A stretch of DNA of 64,000 nucleotides from Rhodoplanes serenus (GTDB lineage Bacteria > Pseudomonadota > Alphaproteobacteria > Rhizobiales > Xanthobacteraceae), in the NCBI GenBank assembly GCA_945893145.1, contig CAMDDZ010000005.1:45875-109874 (forward strand), given 5' to 3'. How positions within the stretch are numbered: the stretch's first letter is position 1; each line of letters starts with the position of its first letter. Shown piece by piece: positions 15,951 to 23,898 of this stretch. The notes beneath the pieces are model-generated. The model made no database searches, was not told the origin of the DNA, and saw only the letters and a list, made by a program, of their open reading frames with translations. A program made the position numbers and the translations under genes.

Positions 15951-17170
15951 CAATGTGGAATGTCAATGGGCGCGACGCGCGGCACCGCGCCGGCGTCGTG
16001 CACAATGCCGACGATCTCTTTAAAAATATTGTTCTTGCCCTTGAACTTGGAATTGACCACCACGCCGGCCGACACGCCATTGCTGAAATCGATCACCAAG
16101 GTGGATACCTCGCCACGGGTCGCGTTGGCCGGATGCAGGCCGATGTGATGGTACGAAATCAGTCCGTCATTATTGTTCCGAAAGATTCCAAGCTCCTGGT
16201 TTTTCATCAGCGCGACAGTCTCAGGCGGTAAGATTTTCTGCGTGTGGGTCAGCGCTTGGATGAAGGTCGCAAGCTGCCGCGCGGAGAAGAACCAGCCCTG
16301 CGCGCCGCTGCGCGGGCAGAGGTCACCCCAGGGTTCGCCGGGCATCAGCTTGGAGAAGTCGAACGGATTTTTAGTGTTCTCCGATCGATAGGCCAGCGCC
16401 GGCTCGGCGTCGGTCACCTTGCAGTACATGGTCGGCAGGCCAGCCGGCTGGAACACCAGTTCGTTCATCAACTGGGCATAGCGCTCTGCCAGCGCATCCG
16501 CGATCGGCTCCGAGTTGCCGTTACGCTCCTGCTCTTCGAGCCCACGCAGCGTCGCCTCCGGCATGCCCTCGAGCAGCGGCATGATGATGCGAAATACGCC
16601 GTAGTCGTGGTTGTTGTAGCGCACCTTGCCCTTGTCGGCTTCGACGATCGAGGTCGAGAAGCATTCTTTGACCGTGTCATAGCCGAGGTTGCCGTGGCAG
16701 CGCAGTCCGGCGCGGTGCCCCATCAATTGGCGAAAAGTAACCTCTTTGACGCCCTCGCCGAGCGTCCAGGTGGATGGCAGATAGGTCCAGACCGGCGTGT
16801 CGGGCGAAAGGTTCTTGCGCGCCAGCAGCTTGAATATCGCGACCGCCGTCATGGTCTTGCTGACGCTGGCGATGGTGAGCTTATCGTCAACCGACATCGG
16901 GCGCGGCGACGGATCGGGCTTGTGCCGCGCGTTACCGCCGGCGCGGGTGACAAAGGCACCTGACGGCAGCGCGGCGACCACCGCGTAACCGACCGAGCGA
17001 TTGGCGAAGCGCGCCTCGATCAGCCGGCCGAGACGCTCCAGATAGTTCCGCTGGCGGGTGTCCCGCGCCTCCGGCACCTGCGCAAGCGCCACCGTCGCGG
17101 CGAGACCCACGAACCCCAACGCCGCGATCAACGTGATGGCCCGGCCTGATGCCATTGAAACGATGTCCAT
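15950..17170 (-). CDS. exported serine hydrolase, class C beta-lactamase / penicillin-binding-protein fold
   Basis: A 406-residue protein with an N-terminal signal segment (about 1-31: MDIVSMASGRAITLIAALGF and an ALAQ end). The beta-lactamase-related catalytic motif SxxK is at Ser102-Lys105 in IASVSKTMTA; the YxN-type motif is in VRYNNHDYG. The third motif is not clear. The segment QLMGHRAGLRC matches the region after SxxK in this superfamily. Members are D-aminopeptidases, esterases or peptidoglycan-modifying enzymes; the sequence does not decide among them. ATG 17170 with GGAGGAGGA immediately upstream is favoured; ATG 17155 is an alternative. It is divergent from the hydantoinase gene and convergent with DUF1080. 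Location should be the periplasm. Confidence 0.88.
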   Translation of the reverse strand: MDIVSMASGRAITLIAALGFVGLAATVALAQVPEARDTRQRNYLERLGRLIEARFANRSVGYAVVAALPSGAFVTRAGGNARHKPDPSPRPMSVDDKLTIASVSKTMTAVAIFKLLARKNLSPDTPVWTYLPSTWTLGEGVKEVTFRQLMGHRAGLRCHGNLGYDTVKECFSTSIVEADKGKVRYNNHDYGVFRIIMPLLEGMPEATLRGLEEQERNGNSEPIADALAERYAQLMNELVFQPAGLPTMYCKVTDAEPALAYRSENTKNPFDFSKLMPGEPWGDLCPRSGAQGWFFSARQLATFIQALTHTQKILPPETVALMKNQELGIFRNNNDGLISYHHIGLHPANATRGEVSTLVIDFSNGVSAGVVVNSKFKGKNNIFKEIVGIVHDAGAVPRVAPIDIPH

Positions 17171-17373
17171 TCCTCCTCCGACGCTAGCGTTGCCACCATC
17201 CCGCGGCAAGGTTGAGGCAGTCCGGCCCTGACGCGTTGCCGCAGCTTGGTTGCCCAAATACAAACCACCTGTTGCTTGGGCGTTGGGCGGCCGTAGGCTT
17301 TAAGGCCGCGCGGTACCCGCTTTGTGGATAATCCGCCTTCCGGCCGCCCGCAGTGGCCCGTAAAAGGATTGTC

Positions 17374-18789
17374 ATGGATTTCGACACCATCATCCGCGGC
17401 GGCACCATCGCGACCGCCTCCGACACATTCGCCTGCGATATCGGCATCAGCGGCGGCCGCATCGCGGCGCTCGGCGAGAACCTCGGCGCCGCGAAGGAGA
17501 TCGTGGACGCCCGTGGCAAGCTTGTGCTGCCGGGCGGCATCGACAGCCACGTGCATGTCTCGCAGCCGTCGGCGCCCGGCATCGTGATGGCCGACGACTT
17601 TGCCTCCGGCACGCGCGCCGCCGCGTTCGGCGGCAACACCATGATGCTGCCGTTTGCACTTCAGCAAAAAGGCGAGTCGCTTCGCCAAGTCGTCAAGGAC
17701 TATCACGCCAAGGCGGACGGCCAGTGCTACGTCGATGTGTCGTTCCATCTCATCATCGCGGACGCGACCGAACGCGTGCTGGGCCAGGAGCTGCCGGCGC
17801 TGGTGAACGATGGCTACACCTCGTTTAAGGTGTTCATGACCTACGAGGGCCTCGCGCTCTCCGACCTCGAAATGCTCAACGTGATGAGCGTGGCGCGCGA
17901 AACCCAGGCGCTCGTCATGGTGCATGCGGAGAACTACGACGCGATCCGCTTCCTCACCGATCGCCTGGAGCGCGCCGGCAAGACCGCTCCGCAGTATCAC
18001 GCCGCTTCGCGGCCGATTCCGGTCGAGCGCGAGGCGACGCATCGCGCGATTTCACTCGCCGAATTGATCGACGTGCCGATCATGATCGTGCACGTGTCAA
18101 ACCGCGAGGCGATGGAAGAAATCCGCCGCGCCCAGCAGCGCGGGCTGAAGGTCTATGGCGAAACCTGCCCGCAATACCTGGTGCTGACCGAGAAGGACCT
18201 CGAAGGTCTCAACATGGAGGGCGCGAAATACGTCTGCTCTCCGCCACCCCGCGATAAACAGAGCCAGCAGGCCTGTTGGGAGGGAATGCAGCAGGGCGTA
18301 TTCGCGCTGTTCTCCTCCGACCACTGCCCATTCCGCTACGACGACCCGCAAGGCAAGCTCATCCCGAAAGGCCGCACCTCGTTTCGGTGGGTGCCGAATG
18401 GGATACCAGGCGTCGAGACCCGGCTTCCAATCCTGTTTTCCGAAGGCTTCGGCAAAGGCCGCATCTCGCTCAACCAATTCGTGGCGCTGACCGCGACCAA
18501 TCACGCCAAGACCTACGGGCTTTATCCGAAGAAAGGCACCATCGCGGTCGGCAGCGATGCCGATATCGCGATCTGGGATCCGAAGCGCGAGGTCACGATC
18601 TCGCAAGCGTTGATGCACGGCGGCAGCGACTACACGCCCTACGAAGGCATCAAGGTCACCGGCTGGCCGGTGTCCACCATGCTGCGCGGGCGCTTTGTGG
18701 TGCGCGACAGGGAATTGGTCGGCAAGCCGGGCGACGGCGCTTACGTCCCGCGCGACAAGTCGCCGCTCGCGGCGCCACGGAGCGCCTAG
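17374..18789 (+). CDS. dihydropyrimidinase / D-hydantoinase family amidohydrolase
   Basis: A 471-residue cyclic amidohydrolase. The binuclear metal site is visible: His59 and His61 in GGIDSHVHVSQ, carbamylated Lys152 in TSFKVFMTYEG, later His ligands in VMVHAENYDA and IVHVSNREAM, and Asp in FSSDHCPFRY. The C-terminal SDADIAIWDP closes the small beta-domain. Length and motifs fit dihydropyrimidinase/hydantoinase better than allantoinase, but the substrate (dihydropyrimidine, hydantoin or other cyclic ureide) is not fixed by sequence. ATG 17374 has AAAAGGA upstream; a GTG at 17353 is less likely. Its stop codon overlaps that of the convergent hyfI-like gene within CTAG. Confidence 0.92.
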   Translation: MDFDTIIRGGTIATASDTFACDIGISGGRIAALGENLGAAKEIVDARGKLVLPGGIDSHVHVSQPSAPGIVMADDFASGTRAAAFGGNTMMLPFALQQKGESLRQVVKDYHAKADGQCYVDVSFHLIIADATERVLGQELPALVNDGYTSFKVFMTYEGLALSDLEMLNVMSVARETQALVMVHAENYDAIRFLTDRLERAGKTAPQYHAASRPIPVEREATHRAISLAELIDVPIMIVHVSNREAMEEIRRAQQRGLKVYGETCPQYLVLTEKDLEGLNMEGAKYVCSPPPRDKQSQQACWEGMQQGVFALFSSDHCPFRYDDPQGKLIPKGRTSFRWVPNGIPGVETRLPILFSEGFGKGRISLNQFVALTATNHAKTYGLYPKKGTIAVGSDADIAIWDPKREVTISQALMHGGSDYTPYEGIKVTGWPVSTMLRGRFVVRDRELVGKPGDGAYVPRDKSPLAAPRSA

Positions 18790-19331
18790 ATTTCCGCCTT
18801 CGCGGTGGTGCGGTCCATCAGCGTGATCAGACCTTTCAGCAGGTCGATCGGCCGCGGCGGGCAACCCTTGATGACCAGGTCTACCGGCACGACCTTGGCA
18901 AGCTCGCCGACCGTGGCGTAGCTGTTGGCAAACACGCCGCAACCCGCCGCGCAATCGCCAACCGCAACCACCCATTTCGGTTCGGGTGTCGCTGCGTAGG
19001 TGCGCTCCAGCGCGGTCTTCATGTTGTGCGTGACCGGCCCGGTGACCAGCAGCACGTCAGCGTGGCGCGGCGACGCCGCGAACTTGATGCCGAAACGCTC
19101 GACGTCATAGACCGCGTTGTTGAGCGCGTGGATTTCCAACTCGCAGCCGTTGCACGAGCCGGCATCGACCTCGCGGATGGTGATCGAGCGGCCGTAAAGT
19201 CGCTTGGCCTTGACCTCTAGCGCCCGGCCGAGTTCAGCCAGCACCGAATCCTCGAGCGACGGCTTATCCGGCAAAGGCGCGCCGATTGTCACGGGCCGGG
19301 CGAACAATGAGCGGAGCAGCAGCGTGCGCAT
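18786..19331 (-). CDS. hyfI: hydrogenase-4/complex I small-subunit-like protein (HyfI/NuoB family)
   Basis: A 181-residue NuoB/HyfI-type electron-transfer subunit. All four ligands for a proximal [4Fe-4S] cluster are present: Cys60 and Cys63 (GSCNGCELE), Cys127 (GDCAAGC) and Cys157 (GCPPRP). It should sit on the cytoplasmic side of a membrane complex, against the large subunit. ATG 19331 overlaps the stop of the upstream large-subunit gene as TGATG, so translation is coupled. It is the last gene of the hyfBCEFGI-like operon. The stop shares CTAG with the hydantoinase stop. E. coli hyf also has hyfA, hyfD, hyfH and hyfJ; none is present here. Role: electron relay within an energy-converting complex of unknown donor. 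Confidence 0.9.
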   Translation of the reverse strand: MRTLLLRSLFARPVTIGAPLPDKPSLEDSVLAELGRALEVKAKRLYGRSITIREVDAGSCNGCELEIHALNNAVYDVERFGIKFAASPRHADVLLVTGPVTHNMKTALERTYAATPEPKWVVAVGDCAAGCGVFANSYATVGELAKVVPVDLVIKGCPPRPIDLLKGLITLMDRTTAKAEI

Positions 19332-20842
19332 CAGAGGTCGTGCCCCGAGTACGAACAGTTGAACGATTTGTTGCAAAGCGGGAAGTCGGCGACGATGTTG
19401 TTCTCGATCGCCGCCTCGAGCAGCGGCCACTGAAACCACGATGGGTCGCGGGCATGGCAGCGCGCGATCCGCCCGTCCGTGATGCGCACCCACATCAGCA
19501 CGTCGCCGCGGAACGCCTCGACCATCGCGACGCCCTCACCACTGATATCGGTGGTGGGCAGCGGCTGACGCGTCGATCCCGCCGGCACGTCGGCGAGCCA
19601 AGTCCGCAACAGCTTGATGCTCTGCTCAATCTCGCGGATGCGCACCCAGACGCGGGCATCGACGTCGCCCGCGGTGAGGACCGGCACATCAAACGCGGCG
19701 CCCGGATAAGGCCCATAGGGCAGATTGCGCCGGCTATCGAAATCGCGCCCCGAGGCGCGCCCGACGTGGCCACCGGTCGCCCACAGCGTGACGAGATCGT
19801 TGCCGACAATGCCGGTCGTGCAGGTGCGGTCCTGCAGCGACGGCGTATCGTCGTAAAGCCGGACAATCTCGGCGAACTGCGGCTCGATCTCGTCGAGCGT
19901 CTGCACGATCGAGCGCGCGCCGCCCGGCGCCATGTCCTCGGTCCCGCCGGGCACGATGCGATCCATCATCAGCCGGTGTCCGAAGGTGCGGTCCGCGGCC
20001 TGCAGCACGCGCTCGCGGAAAATCCCGCAATAGGCGTGAGCGAGCGCAAAGGACGCGTCATTGCAGATCGCTCCGATGTCGCCGAAATGGTTGGCGATGC
20101 GCTCCAGCTCCGCCATGACGCCACGCAGGATTTGCGCGCGCGGCGGCGGCGTGACGCCGAGCGCTTCCTCGACGGCGCGCGCGAAGGCGAAACTGTAGGC
20201 TACCGTGGAGTCGCCGGAGATGCGCGCCACCACTTTGGCGGCGGGTTCGAGATCGGCGCCGGCCGTCAGCCCATCGATGCCCTTGTGCACATAGCCAAGC
20301 CGCTCTTCCAATCGCACCACCGTCTCGCCATTGGCGGTGAAGCGGAAATGGCCGGGCTCAATGATCCCGGCATGCACCGGGCCGACTGGAATCTGATGCA
20401 GACCCTCACCATGCACAGGAAGAAATTCGTAAGCCGCCGGGTCGCGCCGCGCCGCCGGTGGCCGCGTGCCGAGCGGGGCGCGCATTCCCCAAGCGCCATG
20501 GTCGAGCCACGGCCGCCGGTCCGGCGTGCTGATCGGCGCGTGGCCGTGGAGATCGCGGATCGCGCGCTCGAGCCGGATCGCCGGCAGGTGGTAGCGGCCG
20601 ATCGACGGGAAGCTCTCGTTCCTGACCCGCAGCGAGACCACACAAGGCGGCTGACCCACGGCACGCAACGCCATGTGGACCTCGTCCTTGTCGCCCCACA
20701 GACCAAGGAGATCGACGCCACCCTCGCCCAGCGCCTGCCCGGCGGCGCTCCAACCCGCGTCATCGAGTTCGTAGCGCGGCCACGGCTTATGAGCCGCGAC
20801 TTGCGGGCGGTTGGCGAGGAGTGCTTGCAGACGCTCGCTCAT
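19331..20842 (-). CDS. hyfG: HyfG/NuoCD-like large subunit lacking NiFe-binding cysteines
   Basis: A 503-residue fusion of a NuoC-like domain (about 1-150; ESFPSIGRYHLPAI) and a NuoD/hydrogenase large-subunit-like domain (about 155-503; PVGPVHAGIIEPGHFRF, then RLEERLGYVHKGID). In NiFe hydrogenases two CxxC motifs bind the metal. Here the first is replaced by ARISGDS (Ser209, Ser212), and the C-terminus ends PLCNKSFNCSYSGHDL with Cys490 and Cys496 five residues apart, not CxxC. There is no cleaved C-terminal tail. The protein therefore should not be a hydrogenase; it fits the energy-converting hydrogenase-related (Ehr) group. ATG 20842 lies 4 bases after hyfF. The frame is open to 20923 without support. 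Confidence 0.9.
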   Translation of the reverse strand: MSERLQALLANRPQVAAHKPWPRYELDDAGWSAAGQALGEGGVDLLGLWGDKDEVHMALRAVGQPPCVVSLRVRNESFPSIGRYHLPAIRLERAIRDLHGHAPISTPDRRPWLDHGAWGMRAPLGTRPPAARRDPAAYEFLPVHGEGLHQIPVGPVHAGIIEPGHFRFTANGETVVRLEERLGYVHKGIDGLTAGADLEPAAKVVARISGDSTVAYSFAFARAVEEALGVTPPPRAQILRGVMAELERIANHFGDIGAICNDASFALAHAYCGIFRERVLQAADRTFGHRLMMDRIVPGGTEDMAPGGARSIVQTLDEIEPQFAEIVRLYDDTPSLQDRTCTTGIVGNDLVTLWATGGHVGRASGRDFDSRRNLPYGPYPGAAFDVPVLTAGDVDARVWVRIREIEQSIKLLRTWLADVPAGSTRQPLPTTDISGEGVAMVEAFRGDVLMWVRITDGRIARCHARDPSWFQWPLLEAAIENNIVADFPLCNKSFNCSYSGHDL

Positions 20843-20846
20843 CGCA

Positions 20847-22283
20847 TCATCCGAGCTGCGCCGCGACGCTGCGGAACCACTGCACGACCGGTTCGGGCAG
20901 CCACAGGCCCGCGACCAGGACAATCGCGAGGTGCACGAACAGCGGCACGTAGGACGCTTTCACGCCGCCGATCGGACCGCTCGGTTCTCCGAATAACACA
21001 TCCTGCATGCGCAGGATCAGGGCGCCGAAGGCGACCAATAGCCCGAACACCAGCACAACCGCCAGCAGCGGCTGACGCGCGAAGCTCGATGAAACCAACA
21101 TGAATTCCGACATGAACACGCCGAACGGCGGCAGGCCCGCAATCGCGACCACGCCGAGGCCGAGCCCGACCGCGAGCACAGGATGCGTCACCGAAAGGCC
21201 CTTGATGTCGGCGATGCGCTGGGTGCCTTTCACCTGCGCGATGTGGCCGACCGCGAAGAAGATCGCCGACTTAGTGAGCGAGTGCATGGTCATGTGCAAG
21301 AGACCGGCAAAATTCGCCAGCGGTCCGCCCATGCCGAAGGCGAACGCCATGATGCCCATGTGTTCGATCGACGAATACGCGAACATTCGTTTGATGTCGC
21401 GCCGACGGTAGAGCATGAAGGCGGCAAAGATCAGGCTCACGAGCCCAAGCACGATCAGCACTTGGCCAACGTCGATCGTGTCTGGATTGGCCGCCAGCAT
21501 CATCTTGAACCGAAGCAGCGCATAAAGCGCGACATTCAGGAGAAGACCGGAAAGCACCGCGGATATCGGCGTCGGACCCTCCGCATGGGCGTCCGGCAGC
21601 CACGCATGGAACGGCGCCAATCCCACCTTGGTGCCGTAGCCGACCAGGAGAAACACAAAGGCGAGCGACAGCAGCTTAGGATCGAACTTTGCAGAATTCT
21701 GCAGCATCACGTCCCAAGCCATCGCCTGCAGCCCTTCGCCGACAACCTCCTGCGACACGAGATAAACCAGGATGGTGCCGAAGAAGGCGAGCGCAATGCC
21801 GACCGAACCGAGAATGAAGTATTTCCACGCGGCTTCCACCGCCGCGGGCGTACGATAGATGCCGACCATCATCACCGTCGTGAGCGTCGCGACCTCGAGG
21901 CCAACCCAAAGCAGCCCGACATTGTTGGCCACCAACGCCACATTCATCGCACCGATCATGGCTTGGTACAGAGCGTGGTAAAAACGCAGGGATTTTGGGG
22001 TCAGCCGGCCGATCTCAAGCTCATGACCGATATAGCTGGCGCTGAAGATCGAAGACGTGAAAGCAACGAAGGTCGTGAGCGTTACGAGATAAACGTTGAA
22101 GTCATCGACGATCAGGATGTCGGTGCGATACTGCGGGGCGAAGAGCATCGACAGCCCCGCCACGAACGTGAGGCCGGCCGCCAACACATTGAGCGCGGCG
22201 CCGAGCCGATAGCTTTCAACGAACGCCAGCACAGCCACGGCGACCGCCGGGATCCACAGGATGGCGAACAGCGCGGCGCTCAC
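20847..22283 (-). CDS. hyfF: HyfF-like proton-conducting membrane subunit (NuoN/MrpD family)
   Basis: A 478-residue antiporter-type subunit with about 14 predicted helices. The core is recognisable: LLWVGLEVATLTTVMM (conserved Glu in helix 5), GYGTKVGLAPFHAWLPDAHA (Lys and the broken helix 7), SSIEHMGIMAFAFG, and LHMTMHSLTKSAIFF with His and Lys in helix 8. These residues form the proton path in complex I and Mrp antiporters. No long lateral helix is expected. Its start overlaps hyfE as ATGA (22280-22283), and hyfG follows after 4 bases. It should translocate protons (or Na+) coupled to redox chemistry in the peripheral arm. Confidence 0.92.
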   Translation of the reverse strand: MSAALFAILWIPAVAVAVLAFVESYRLGAALNVLAAGLTFVAGLSMLFAPQYRTDILIVDDFNVYLVTLTTFVAFTSSIFSASYIGHELEIGRLTPKSLRFYHALYQAMIGAMNVALVANNVGLLWVGLEVATLTTVMMVGIYRTPAAVEAAWKYFILGSVGIALAFFGTILVYLVSQEVVGEGLQAMAWDVMLQNSAKFDPKLLSLAFVFLLVGYGTKVGLAPFHAWLPDAHAEGPTPISAVLSGLLLNVALYALLRFKMMLAANPDTIDVGQVLIVLGLVSLIFAAFMLYRRRDIKRMFAYSSIEHMGIMAFAFGMGGPLANFAGLLHMTMHSLTKSAIFFAVGHIAQVKGTQRIADIKGLSVTHPVLAVGLGLGVVAIAGLPPFGVFMSEFMLVSSSFARQPLLAVVLVFGLLVAFGALILRMQDVLFGEPSGPIGGVKASYVPLFVHLAIVLVAGLWLPEPVVQWFRSVAAQLG

Positions 22284-22951
22284 GGCTGCTCTCCCCGCTC
22301 GCCCCGGAAGCGGTCGAGCGCGCTCACATCGACGCTATCGAAGCGTTCGCGAATGCGGAACACGAACACGCCGAAAACGATAAAGGCGATCAACACCGAG
22401 AACGCGACCGAGAATTCGACCACCAGCGGCATGCCCTTGGCGCCGGACGCGGCGAGCACAAGACCGTTCTCCAGCGACATGAAACCCACGATCTGCGTCA
22501 CCGCATTGCGCCGCGTAATCATCATCAAAAGGCCGAGCAGGATGACGGCGAGCGCAAAGGCCAGATCCTCGCGCACCAGAATGCTGACTTTTTCGCCGAC
22601 CGGCAGCATGAGCAGGATCGACAGCGCGACGAGACCGAGCCCGACAAGCATGGTCAGACCGGCGCCGATGACTTCCTCGATCTCCCGATGGATGCCGAGC
22701 TTGCGCACGATCCGATGCAACGCCGTGGGGATAACGATCCCCTTGACCACGAGGGCGATTGCGGCTGTCACCAGAAGGTGTGGAGCATCCTGAATGACCG
22801 CCTGCCAGGCGACCGACGCCGACAGGGCAACGGCTTGCATGGCAAAAACGTTCAGCATTGCGGTGATGCGGTCCTGGTACAGCAGCAGAAAGCTCAAGAC
22901 CAGCATGAGGCCTGCGAGCAGATGCGCGATGTCGAAGGAAAGCGCGCGCAT
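22280..22951 (-). CDS. hyfE: HyfE-like membrane subunit (NuoK/MrpC-related)
   Basis: A 223-residue integral membrane protein with about six helices. The first (DIAHLLAGLMLVLSFLLLYQ) and the NuoK-like segment NAVTQIVGFMSLENGLVLAA, with the conserved Glu, match HyfE of hydrogenase 4. A charged loop (RKLGIHREIEEV) separates the halves. ATG 22951 overlaps the hyfC stop as TGATG, and the stop overlaps hyfF as ATGA. In the group 4 complexes this subunit links the antiporter-like modules, and its Glu is part of the proton path. No signal peptide is needed. Confidence 0.9.
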   Translation of the reverse strand: MRALSFDIAHLLAGLMLVLSFLLLYQDRITAMLNVFAMQAVALSASVAWQAVIQDAPHLLVTAAIALVVKGIVIPTALHRIVRKLGIHREIEEVIGAGLTMLVGLGLVALSILLMLPVGEKVSILVREDLAFALAVILLGLLMMITRRNAVTQIVGFMSLENGLVLAASGAKGMPLVVEFSVAFSVLIAFIVFGVFVFRIRERFDSVDVSALDRFRGERGEQP

Positions 22952-23898
22952 CAGAGACCACCCCGGGAGACAAAGAGAAGAAACACGGCAAGCGCGGCCG
23001 CCGCGAATGCGCTGCCGAGGAAGATCGGATAACGGAACACCCGCATCTTGGCGACCGCGGTTTCGCCGATCGGCAACAGGGCAGCCAGCACAACGAGCTT
23101 CGCAAGATAGGAGCCAAGGCCTATCGCCAGCGCGATCTCGCTCTGATCTTTGGTCGCCATACCGAACGGAAAGAACAGGCACGCGAGCAGCGAGAAATAG
23201 AGCATGAGCTTGAGCGCCGCCGCGGCCTCGATCATGGCGAGATGCCGGCCGGAGTATTCCAGCACCATGGCCTCGTGCACCATGGTCAGTTCCAGGTGCG
23301 TCGCCGGGTTGTCGATCGGAATGCGCGCGTTCTCGGCGACCGCGATGAACACAAAGGCCAAAAGCGCAAGGCCGAGCGAGACGCGAACACCAACGCCGCC
23401 GATAAAGGTCTCGGCGATGACCGAAAGCTGCGTTGTGCCGGCGATCAGCGCAACAGTGAACACCACCAGCAGCATGGCGGGCTCGGCCAGCGAAGCGATT
23501 AGCATCTCGCGCGAGGAGCCGATGCCGCCAAACGCCGTGCCGACGTCCATGCCGGCAAGCGCCAGCGCGAAGCGGCCGGTGCCGAGCAGTGCCACGATTG
23601 CGATCAGATCGGCCGACCAAGAGAACATCAGGTTGGTGGCGTAGGTCGGGACGAGCGCCGCCGCGACCCAGGTCGCCGCAAATACGAGATAAGGCGCGGT
23701 GCGATAGAGCCAAGACGCGTTATGCGCCAGCACCGCCTCCTTGTGCATGAGTTTCCAGAGGTCGAGATAGGGCTGCCAAATCGGCGGGCCGATCCGGCGA
23801 AGCAGCCGCGCCTTCACCTTGCGGGTGATGCCGAGCATCAGTGGCGCAATCGCTAGAACAAGCAACATCTGCACCGCTTGCGCGGCGATTTCGGCCAT
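22951..23898 (-). CDS. hyfC: HyfC-like membrane anchor subunit (NuoH family)
   Basis: A 315-residue protein with about eight helices, of the NuoH/HycD/HyfC family that ties the peripheral arm to the membrane arm. The signature segments are present: KARLLRRIGPPIWQPYLDLW near the N-terminus, FGGIGSSREMLIASLAEPA in the middle, and ENARIPIDNPATHLELTMVH, with the acidic residues of the loop that contacts the large subunit. ATG 23898 was chosen because it overlaps the hyfB stop as TGATG, the same arrangement as two other junctions here; ATG 23907 is the alternative. It is the second gene of the operon. Confidence 0.92.
   Translation of the reverse strand: MAEIAAQAVQMLLVLAIAPLMLGITRKVKARLLRRIGPPIWQPYLDLWKLMHKEAVLAHNASWLYRTAPYLVFAATWVAAALVPTYATNLMFSWSADLIAIVALLGTGRFALALAGMDVGTAFGGIGSSREMLIASLAEPAMLLVVFTVALIAGTTQLSVIAETFIGGVGVRVSLGLALLAFVFIAVAENARIPIDNPATHLELTMVHEAMVLEYSGRHLAMIEAAAALKLMLYFSLLACLFFPFGMATKDQSEIALAIGLGSYLAKLVVLAALLPIGETAVAKMRVFRYPIFLGSAFAAAALAVFLLFVSRGGL

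Noticed and set aside
18786..20842. active NiFe hydrogenase
   Set aside because: Both CxxC metal motifs of the large subunit are absent, and no maturation genes are seen.
19286..21103. 605-residue plus-strand open frame opposite the hyfG and hyfF genes
   Set aside because: It is antisense to two well-supported hyf genes, is rich in Arg, and has no ribosome binding site or recognisable domain; long antisense frames are expected at this GC content.
21183..22793. 536-residue plus-strand open frame opposite hyfF and hyfE
   Set aside because: Antisense shadow with biased composition (His, Arg, Gln), no start signal.
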